Shown: positions 57,468-64,000 of the stretch, in pieces | Layout: each line of letters starts with the position of its first letter | Position numbering within the stretch: position 1 is the stretch's first letter | Source: Methanobrevibacter arboriphilus | GTDB lineage: Archaea; Methanobacteriota; Methanobacteria; Methanobacteriales; Methanobacteriaceae | DNA length: 64,000 nucleotides | NCBI RefSeq assembly: GCF_019669925.1 | Contig: NZ_AP019779.1 | Location: 1,901,292 to 1,965,291 of the forward strand | Direction of reading: 5' to 3' | Notes under the pieces: model-generated | The model's input: the letters and a program-made list of their open reading frames with translations, nothing else | Told to the model about the DNA's origin: nothing | The model's database searches: none | Position numbers and translations under genes: made by a program

Positions 57468-59663
57468 GTGAGTAGACGTAGTAAAATGATTGAAAAGATT
57501 AAGGAATTAATGTATCAACCTAAATTTATTAGAAATATTGGGATTGTGGCTCACATTGACCATGGTAAGACTACCTTATCTGATAACTTACTTGCAGGTG
57601 CTGGTATGATTTCTGAAGAGCTAGCTGGTGATGCAAGAAGTCTTGATTTTGATGAACAGGAGTCAGCAAGAGGTATTACTATTGATGCTGCAAGTGTTTC
57701 TATGGTTCATAAGTTTGATGATAATGATTATTTAATCAACTTAATTGATACTCCAGGGCATGTTGATTTTGGTGGAGATGTTACACGTGCAATGAGAGCT
57801 GTAGATGGTGCAGTTGTTGTTGTTTGTGCAGTTGAAGGTATCATGCCTCAAACTGAAACTGTTTTTAGACAAGCTCTAAAAGAAAATGTTAGGCCAGTTT
57901 TATTTATTAACAAAGTTGATAGATTAATAAATGAGCTAAAACTTGAACCTGAAGAGCTTCAAAACAGATTCCTTAAAATAATTGCTGAAGCAAATAAACT
58001 TATCAAAGGAATGGCTCCAGAAGATAAAAAAGATGAATGGAAAGTTGATGTTACTGATGGTAGTGTTGCTTTTGGTTCTGCTTATCATAACTGGGCAATA
58101 AATATTCCTATTATGCAAAAATCTGGTATAAACTTTAAAGATATTATTGACTACTGTGATAATGAAAATCAAAAAGAGTTAGCACAGAAAGTACCAATCA
58201 CTGAAGTTTTACTTGGTATGGTTGTTGAACATTTACCAAGTCCTTTAGTTTCACAAGCTTACAGGGTTCCAACTATTTGGGATGGGGATATTGAAACTGA
58301 AGAAGGTCAAGCGATGATTCACACTGATTCTGAAGGTCCTTTGGCTGTTATGGTAACAAATGTTAGTATTGATAAGCATGCTGGTGAAATTGCAACTGGA
58401 AGAGTTTATGGTGGAACTATTGAAAAAGGTAGTGAAGTCTTTTTAGTAGGTTCTCATGCTAAAGCAAGAGCTCAACAGGTTGGAGTATTCTTTGGTGCAG
58501 AAAGAGTTAACACTGATAAGGTTCCTGCAGGTAATATTGTTGCAATAACTGGTGCTAAGGGAGCTATTGCTGGTGAAACTATCTGTGATTCTAGCAAAAA
58601 GATAAAAGAGTTTGAAGGCATAGAACATATATCTGAACCTGTTGTTACTGTAGCTGTTGAAGCTAAAAATACTAAAGATCTTCCTAAATTGATTGAAGTT
58701 TTAAGGCAAGTTTCTAAAGAAGATCCTACTGTTCGTGTAGATATTAATGAGGAGACTGGTCAACATTTAATCTCTGGTATGGGTGAACTTCACTTAGAAA
58801 TTATCACATATAGGATCAATGAAAAAGGTGTTGAAATTGAAACTTCTGAGCCAATTGTTGTTTACAGAGAAACTGTAGCTGGAAAAATCGAAAATCCAGT
58901 TGAAGGTAAGTCTCCTAACAAGCATAATAGGTTTTATATCACAGTCGAACCATTGGATCAGTCTTTATATGATGCAATTGATGAAGGAACTATTAAAGAA
59001 GGTAGAGTTAAAGGTAAAGAGATGGCTACAACCTTCATTGAAAGTGGTTTAGAAAAAGAAGAAGCTCGTAAAGTTTGGGATGTTTATAATAAAAGTATAT
59101 TCATTAATGCAACTCGTGGTATCCAATATTTGGATGAAGTTAGAGAGCTTTTAATTGAAGGATTTGAATCAGCTTTAGATGCAGGACCAATATCCAATGA
59201 AATAGCTATGGGATTAAAATTTAAGCTTGTAGATGCTAAACTTCACGAAGATGCAGTTCACAGAGGACCTGCTCAAGTTCTTCCATCTATAAGAAAAGCT
59301 ATTTTCGCTGCAATTATGATGGCTCAACCTACATTACTTGAACCAATTCAAAAAGTATTTATCAATACTCCTCAAGACTATATGGGCAATGCTACCCGTG
59401 AAATTCAAAATAGAAGGGGTCAAATTGTTGATATGGGACAAGAGGGTGATATGGCATCGATTGAATCTAAGGTTCCTGTTGCTGAAATGTTTGGTTTTGC
59501 AGGAGATATTAGGTCTGCTACTGAAGGTAGATGTTTATGGTCTACTGAGAATGCAGGTTTTGAAAGATTACCAAATGAATTGCAAAAGCAGATTATTAGA
59601 GAAATAAGAGAAAGAAAAGGATTATCTCCTGAACCTTATGGTCCTGAACATTATATTGGGTAA
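57468..59663 (+). CDS. fusA: Translation elongation factor 2 (aEF-2)
   Basis: 731 aa from GTG 57468, with GGTGAT just upstream; a GTG at 57459 lies inside that site. It opens [19 protein letters not shown]. GTPase motifs: [19 protein letters not shown] and [20 protein letters not shown] contains His598, the position modified to diphthamide. The C-terminus [14 protein letters not shown] is conserved in archaea. It drives ribosome translocation. Third gene of the operon after rps12 and rps7. Confidence 0.97.
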   Translation: MSRRSKMIEKIKELMYQPKFIRNIGIVAHIDHGKTTLSDNLLAGAGMISEELAGDARSLDFDEQESARGITIDAASVSMVHKFDDNDYLINLIDTPGHVDFGGDVTRAMRAVDGAVVVVCAVEGIMPQTETVFRQALKENVRPVLFINKVDRLINELKLEPEELQNRFLKIIAEANKLIKGMAPEDKKDEWKVDVTDGSVAFGSAYHNWAINIPIMQKSGINFKDIIDYCDNENQKELAQKVPITEVLLGMVVEHLPSPLVSQAYRVPTIWDGDIETEEGQAMIHTDSEGPLAVMVTNVSIDKHAGEIATGRVYGGTIEKGSEVFLVGSHAKARAQQVGVFFGAERVNTDKVPAGNIVAITGAKGAIAGETICDSSKKIKEFEGIEHISEPVVTVAVEAKNTKDLPKLIEVLRQVSKEDPTVRVDINEETGQHLISGMGELHLEIITYRINEKGVEIETSEPIVVYRETVAGKIENPVEGKSPNKHNRFYITVEPLDQSLYDAIDEGTIKEGRVKGKEMATTFIESGLEKEEARKVWDVYNKSIFINATRGIQYLDEVRELLIEGFESALDAGPISNEIAMGLKFKLVDAKLHEDAVHRGPAQVLPSIRKAIFAAIMMAQPTLLEPIQKVFINTPQDYMGNATREIQNRRGQIVDMGQEGDMASIESKVPVAEMFGFAGDIRSATEGRCLWSTENAGFERLPNELQKQIIREIRERKGLSPEPYGPEHYIG

Positions 59664-59857
59664 TGTTTAGATAAATTAATAAGATAATCTTCAAATTTTT
59701 ATTTCTTTATTTTTTTATTAATAAAGTATTATAAAATAGAGTATTATAGTATAAATTATATTATAAAATAAAACATTTTAAACTATTATAAATATTAATA
59801 AAATATTTATTTAAAATATTTATTTATGATCTATTATATGGCAATATAATGGGTAAG

Positions 59858-59869
59858 TTTTTATATAGG
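59858..59869 (+). promoter_or_regulatory. TATA promoter of tuf
   Basis: TTTTTATATAGG lies in the 341-bp gap after fusA. A start point is expected ~25 bp downstream, near AGTTAAAGCATT (~59889-59900), leaving a ~110-nt leader before tuf. The rest of the gap is A/T-rich with T-runs after fusA that may terminate it. Confidence 0.55.
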
Positions 59870-60004
59870 AAAGTTCAAATTTAATTAAGTTAAAGCATTA
59901 ACTTAATTTAACTACTAAAATTACTAATGAAATGTTTATATTAAATATTAAAAAACTTAAAAATGTTAATAATAAATTGATTATTTAGAAATGAGGTTTT
60001 TATT

Positions 60005-61246
60005 ATGGCAAAAGAAAAAGAACATATAAATTTAGCATTTATTGGACACGTTGACCACGGAAAATCCACTCTCGTAGGACACGTTTTATTAAAATCCGGG
60101 GCAATCGCTGAACAACAATTAGATGAAGGTGAAAATAAATTCAGGTTTATTATGGATAAACTTGGAGAAGAAAGAGAGAGAGGGGTTACAATCGATTTAG
60201 CTCATGCAAAATTCGAAACTCCTAAATACGAATATACAATTGTGGACTGTCCAGGACACAGAGATTTCGTTAAAAACATGATTACTGGTGCTTCCCAAGC
60301 AGATGCTGCAGTATTAGTAGTAGATGCTGTGGATGGTGTCCAACCACAAACAAAAGAGCATGTTTATTTAGCTATGACATTAGGTATCAGACAATTGATT
60401 ATAGCAGTTAATAAAATGGATCTTGTTAATTATGCTGAAGATAAATTCAACAAAGTTAAAGATGAAATTTCAACTTTAATTGCTTCTATTGGATACAAAC
60501 CATCTGAAGTTCCTTTCATCCCTATTTCTGCATTTGAAGGAGATAATATTTCTGAACCTAGTTCTAACACTCCTTGGTACAAAGGCAAAGCTTTAATTCC
60601 TGCTTTTGAAGATTTCAAAGCACCTGAAAAACCAACTAACTTACCGTTAAGAGTACCTATTCAAGATGTTTACTCTATCACTGGGGTTGGAACTGTACCT
60701 GTTGGAAGAGTAGAAACTGGTATAATGAAAAAAGGAGAAGATGTAATATTTGAACCTGCTGGAGCTTCTGGAGAAGTTAAGTCTATTGAAATGCATCACG
60801 AAATGTTTGACCAAGCTGAACCTGGTGACAATGTTGGATTTAATGTTAGAGGTGTAGGTAAAAATGATATTAGAAGAGGAGATGTTGCTGGACACACTAA
60901 CGATGCACCTACTGTAGCTAAAGAATTTGATGCTCAAATCGTTGTTTTACAACACCCTGGTGTTATCACTGTAGGATACACTCCTGTATTCCACTGTCAC
61001 ACTTCTCAAGTTGCATGTACTTTCTTAGAATTGTCTAAAAAATTAGATCCTAAGACTGGTCAAGTAGCAGAAGAAAACCCTGACTTCCTTAAAACTGGTG
61101 ATGCAGCTATTGTAAAAGTTAAACCAACAAAACCTATGGTTATTGAAAACATTAAAGATATCCCTCATATGGGTAGATTCGCTATTAGAGATATGGGTCA
61201 AACCGTAGCTGCTGGTATGTGTATCGGTATTGAACCTGCTAAATAA
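60005..61246 (+). CDS. tuf: Translation elongation factor 1A (aEF-1A)
   Basis: 413 aa GTPase that delivers aminoacyl-tRNA to the ribosome. [31 protein letters not shown] and NKMDL are the G1, G3 and G4 motifs. [11 protein letters not shown] and [19 protein letters not shown] define domains 2-3. Codon use is richer in C-ending and preferred codons than most neighbours, as expected of a highly expressed gene. GAGGTTT precedes ATG 60005. Own promoter. Confidence 0.97.
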   Translation: MAKEKEHINLAFIGHVDHGKSTLVGHVLLKSGAIAEQQLDEGENKFRFIMDKLGEERERGVTIDLAHAKFETPKYEYTIVDCPGHRDFVKNMITGASQADAAVLVVDAVDGVQPQTKEHVYLAMTLGIRQLIIAVNKMDLVNYAEDKFNKVKDEISTLIASIGYKPSEVPFIPISAFEGDNISEPSSNTPWYKGKALIPAFEDFKAPEKPTNLPLRVPIQDVYSITGVGTVPVGRVETGIMKKGEDVIFEPAGASGEVKSIEMHHEMFDQAEPGDNVGFNVRGVGKNDIRRGDVAGHTNDAPTVAKEFDAQIVVLQHPGVITVGYTPVFHCHTSQVACTFLELSKKLDPKTGQVAEENPDFLKTGDAAIVKVKPTKPMVIENIKDIPHMGRFAIRDMGQTVAAGMCIGIEPAK

Positions 61247-61258
61247 TTATAATAATTT

Positions 61259-61279
61259 TAGCTATTATTTTAATAGCTA
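61259..61279 (+). terminator. Hairpin after tuf
   Basis: TAGCTATT and AATAGCTA pair around ATTTT, 12 bp after the tuf stop, followed by ATT-rich DNA and a T-run (61311-61320). rps10 begins at 61334, so read-through or partial termination between the two is possible. Confidence 0.4.
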
Positions 61280-61333
61280 TTAATTATTCATTTTTATGGA
61301 TTAATACCTTTTTATTTTTTTTGGAGGGTGAAA

Positions 61334-61642
61334 ATGCATCAAGCAAGAATTAAACTTACTGGAACTGACCCAAATAAACTCAACTTTGTCTGTGATCAAC
61401 TTAAGAAGATTGCTGAACGAACTGGTGTAGATCTTTCAGGTCCAATTCCATTACCAACTAAAAAGTTAGTAGTTCCAACTAGAAAGTCTCCTGATGGAGA
61501 AGGAAAAGCTACTTGGGAAAAATGGGAATTGAGAATTCACAAAAGATTAGTTGGAATTGGAGCAGATGAAAGAGCAATGAGACAAGTTATGAAAGTCAAT
61601 GTTCCAGACAATGTAAGTATTGAAATAGAGCTTAAAAGTTAA
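61334..61642 (+). CDS. rps10: Ribosomal protein uS10
   Basis: 102 aa from ATG 61334, 5 bp after GGAGGGTG; a GTG at 61328 lies within that site. [20 protein letters not shown] opens the protein, [20 protein letters not shown] is the archaeal uS10 loop, and [20 protein letters not shown] and [13 protein letters not shown] complete it. Directly after tuf, the normal archaeal order. Confidence 0.96.
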   Translation: MHQARIKLTGTDPNKLNFVCDQLKKIAERTGVDLSGPIPLPTKKLVVPTRKSPDGEGKATWEKWELRIHKRLVGIGADERAMRQVMKVNVPDNVSIEIELKS

Positions 61643-61806
61643 TTTTAACTAAACAGTTAATCTTAAACTTTTAATTTTTATTAGATTTTATTTTAGCTAT
61701 ATTTATAGCTATATTTTAATTTTATTAAAATTCATTGTTTTAATTTTACAATTAGATAACTTTATCTTTCTGTAACTTTATTTATTATGGATTATTTTTT
61801 GTATTT

Positions 61807-61891
61807 GCCGAGATAGCCTAGCCAGGTAAGGCGCAGGACTTGAGATCCTGTGGAGATTTTCTCCGCCTGGGTTCAAATCCCAGTCTCGGCG
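61807..61891 (+). tRNA. tRNA-Ser (anticodon TGA)
   Basis: Acceptor GCCGAGA pairs with TCTCGGC. Anticodon stem CAGGA/TCCTG around loop CTTGAGA gives TGA. A long variable arm (TGGAG..CTCCG) confirms a class II tRNA. T-arm CTGGG-TTCAAAT-CCCAG. Discriminator G as in Ser. It lies 164 bp after rps10. Confidence 0.95.
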
Positions 61892-62396
61892 TATTTTTTT
61901 ATTATTCTTCTTATTCTTATTTTTTTATTATTTTTAATTTTATTTTTTAGATTAGTAATATTTTTTATTCTTTAGCTTTATATTTTTAGTTAATTTTTCA
62001 CTTTATTTTAATTTTATTTTAATTTCATTTTAAACTTATTTTAAACTTATTTTAAATTTACTTTAAATTTATTTTAATTTTTTTCTTATCTTAAAAAATT
62101 TCTATCTTTAGATTATTATCTAGTTATATTTATTTTATTAGTTTTTTAGTAAATCTTAAATAGTTTTAATTAAAAATATTAGGATATAATTGTATTATTT
62201 TAATTATAAGAATTATAAAATTCATTAGTTAAAATAATTTAATAAAGATATAAATCAATAATAAAAATTAATCAAGACAATGTTTAGAAAAATAATATTT
62301 AGAAAGATAATATTTAGATATTTAATGATTTTTACTAAAAAATATCTTTTATTATCATGTTTCATAAATCTAATTGTGTAAAAATAAGGTGTGAAT
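61892..62396. other. T-rich then A-rich spacer before lemA
   Basis: 505 bp with no gene. Repeated TTTTATTTTAATTT-like words directly follow tRNA-Ser, a likely terminator zone. AATAATATTTAGAAA-type words repeat near 62280-62320. AAGGTG before 62397 is the lemA ribosome site. Confidence 0.45.
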
Positions 62397-62951
62397 ATGT
62401 GGTGGTTATACTTAATAATAGGAATAATTATAGTTATAATTCTTTTAGTTATAATGGGTTTATATAATGGTCTTGTTGGTGCAAGGAATAAGGTTAAAAA
62501 TGGATGGGCTCAAATTGATGTTCAATTGAAAAGGAGGATAGATTTAGTTCCAAATCTAGTTGAAACTGTTAAAGGTTATGCAAGTCATGAAAAAACTGTA
62601 TTCACTGATATTACTGAAGCAAGATCTAATTTAATGAATGCTGATTCTGTTAAAAAAGCTGAAGATGCTAATAATCAATTGACTGAAGCTATTAAATCTC
62701 TTTTTGCGGTAGCTGAAAATTATCCTGATTTGAAAGCTAGTCAAAATTTCCAAGATTTACAGATGCAATTATCTGAAACTGAAGATAAAATAGCATATTC
62801 TCGTCAGTTTTATAATGATACTGTTTTGATGTATAATAATAAGTGTCAGATGTTTCCATCAAATTTGATTGCTTCTTTATTCCATTTTAATGAAGCTGAT
62901 TTCTTTGAAGCTAATGAATCTGATAAGGCAACTCCATCTGTTAAATTTTAG
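62397..62951 (+). CDS. lemA: LemA-family membrane protein
   Basis: 184 aa from ATG 62397 (AAGGTG just upstream; GTG 62391 overlaps it). An N-terminal span ([20 protein letters not shown]) and then the LemA helical domain: [54 protein letters not shown] and [32 protein letters not shown] is the typical end. Function of LemA is not settled. It is directly followed by a DUF2207 protein, a common partnership in bacteria and archaea. Confidence 0.93.
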   Translation: MWWLYLIIGIIIVIILLVIMGLYNGLVGARNKVKNGWAQIDVQLKRRIDLVPNLVETVKGYASHEKTVFTDITEARSNLMNADSVKKAEDANNQLTEAIKSLFAVAENYPDLKASQNFQDLQMQLSETEDKIAYSRQFYNDTVLMYNNKCQMFPSNLIASLFHFNEADFFEANESDKATPSVKF

Positions 62952-62977
62952 TATTTTTGATAAAGAGGTTTTTATCT

Positions 62978-64000
62978 ATGGATAAAAAATCACTAATTCT
63001 TATATTTTTATTAGCTTTTATTTCTTTAGCTATTTTCACTAGTGTTAACTTTGCAGAGGATGGAGATAGAAGTTATTCTGTTCCATTTGCGAATATTAAT
63101 TTGTATATTCAAGAAAATGGTAGTATTCATGTAGTTGAAACATTACACTATTCTTTTTCTGGAACTTATCGTGGGGTTAATAGGTATATTCCCTTGAAAA
63201 CTGGAGAATCAATTGAAAATCTTAAAATAACTACGAAAGGTGCTTATTCTACATTTAATTCTAGTAGAAATGGTGATCAGGAAGATATAACTGTTTATTT
63301 ATATTCAAATTCTGAAAAAACAATTCCTATTACTAATAAAAACGTTGAAGTAACTTATGAGTATGATTTTTTAAATGTTATCAATTTATACAATGATGGA
63401 GCTACTCTTCATTATACTTTATGGGGAAGTGGATGGGACTTTAATTTAGGTAAACTCAATACATATGTTCATTTAAACAATAACACGGGGGTAAAATATT
63501 GGTTGAACCCTTCTGACTTAGTTTTAAATGATAATTGGGATGGAAATACTGTTAGATCTACTTCTAATCCGATAAATTCTGGAGATCTTCTTGAATTAAG
63601 GATGGTTTTACCTAAAAATTATTTTAATGATCCAGCTTATGCTAAAATTAATGAAGGAAATGGTGTAGCTAGCTTTGAAAATATACAAAAGGAATATGAA
63701 GATGGAATAAATTTTTTTGGAGTATTTTATAATGTTTTAGCTATACTCATGATTCTAATAGCTATTATTCCTGTTTTTATATACTTCAAATATGGAAGAG
63801 AACCTAAAATCACATATCAAGGGATTTATGAACATGAGCCTCCTACTAAAGAATCTCCTGCTTTTGTAAATGCATTATATAAGGGTAATGTTGGTTCTGT
63901 AGATATGAATGCTTTTAAAGCTACGATTTTAAATTTAGTAAACAAAAAATATATTAAAATGGAAAATTTTGATGATAATTATTCTGCTAAATCAAAAAAT
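62978..64000 (+). CDS. DUF2207 membrane protein (cut by window end)
   Basis: 341 codons are seen with no stop. ATG 62978 lies 10 bp after GAGG. A signal peptide or anchor (KKSLILIFLLAFISLAIFTS) is followed by a surface domain: INLYIQENGSIHVVETLHYS, GTYRGVNRYIPL and DGATLHYTLWGSGWDF are the DUF2207 hallmarks. A membrane span lies at ~250-270 (GVFYNVLAILMILIAIIPVF), then a cytoplasmic part with YEHEPPTKESPAFVNALY. Predicted partner of LemA. Confidence 0.88.
   Translation, partial: MDKKSLILIFLLAFISLAIFTSVNFAEDGDRSYSVPFANINLYIQENGSIHVVETLHYSFSGTYRGVNRYIPLKTGESIENLKITTKGAYSTFNSSRNGDQEDITVYLYSNSEKTIPITNKNVEVTYEYDFLNVINLYNDGATLHYTLWGSGWDFNLGKLNTYVHLNNNTGVKYWLNPSDLVLNDNWDGNTVRSTSNPINSGDLLELRMVLPKNYFNDPAYAKINEGNGVASFENIQKEYEDGINFFGVFYNVLAILMILIAIIPVFIYFKYGREPKITYQGIYEHEPPTKESPAFVNALYKGNVGSVDMNAFKATILNLVNKKYIKMENFDDNYSAKSKN

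Overview
The window looks like a chromosomal segment of a very AT-rich methanogenic archaeon of the order Methanobacteriales, most likely a Methanobrevibacter-type organism. The evidence is RNA polymerase subunit B split into B'' and B', A split into A' and A'', an archaeal aEF-2/aEF-1A/uS7/uS12/uS10 cluster, coenzyme F420 (cofE) and methanopterin (mptD) genes, archaeal IMP cyclohydrolase (purO), 2-oxoglutarate:ferredoxin oxidoreductase next to sucC, wybutosine synthase taw1, and a cell-wall protein with pseudomurein-binding-like repeats. Species assignment is inference. Intergenic DNA is long and extremely AT-rich, and many starts are GTG or TTG with a good Shine-Dalgarno site.

Region 1 (1-7.7 kb) is accessory DNA that looks like an integrated plasmid or virus-like element. 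It holds a tyrosine integrase (5' end outside the window), two proteins with ribbon-helix-helix-like segments, a non-coding block packed with inverted repeats, a P-loop replication-type ATPase with a C-terminal winged-helix-like end, several small proteins, and a reverse-strand run of four small membrane-anchored proteins with similar N-terminal anchors.

Region 2 (7.7-16.8 kb) is a defence island. It has a winged-helix regulator plus a decayed copy of it, a 1611-residue protein with a nuclease-like N-terminus, a STAND/AAA-type ATPase and a long C-terminal region (Avs-like by architecture), an endonuclease III-like DNA glycosylase with an intact iron-sulfur motif, and a divergent HaeIII-like restriction-modification pair predicted to act on GGCC. 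A 5mC methyltransferase near a mismatch-repair-type glycosylase recalls the GGCC system of the Methanothermobacter plasmid pFV1.

Region 3 (17-25 kb, mostly minus strand) is core: a GyrI-like protein, moeA, cofE, purO, an ExbB/ExbD-type proton channel pair, rnhB and a CPBP-family membrane protease. Region 4 (25-43.8 kb) holds archaetidylserine synthase, a DUF515-like membrane protein with a huge Asn/Lys-rich extension, a sortase, mptD, an MreB-like protein, korDABC-sucC (reductive 2-oxoglutarate synthesis), taw1, a transglutaminase-like cell-wall protein with an apparent ATT/ATA start, tpiA-pgk, and thiM-thiE.

Region 5 (44.4-62 kb) is the information-processing block: tRNAs Thr, Pro, Tyr, Asp and Lys, then rpoH, rpoB2, rpoB1, rpoA1, rpoA2, rpl30e, nusA-like, rps12, rps7, fusA, tuf, rps10 and tRNA-Ser. 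The window ends in a lemA-DUF2207 pair, the second gene cut by the edge. No CRISPR array, rRNA gene or insertion sequence was recognised.
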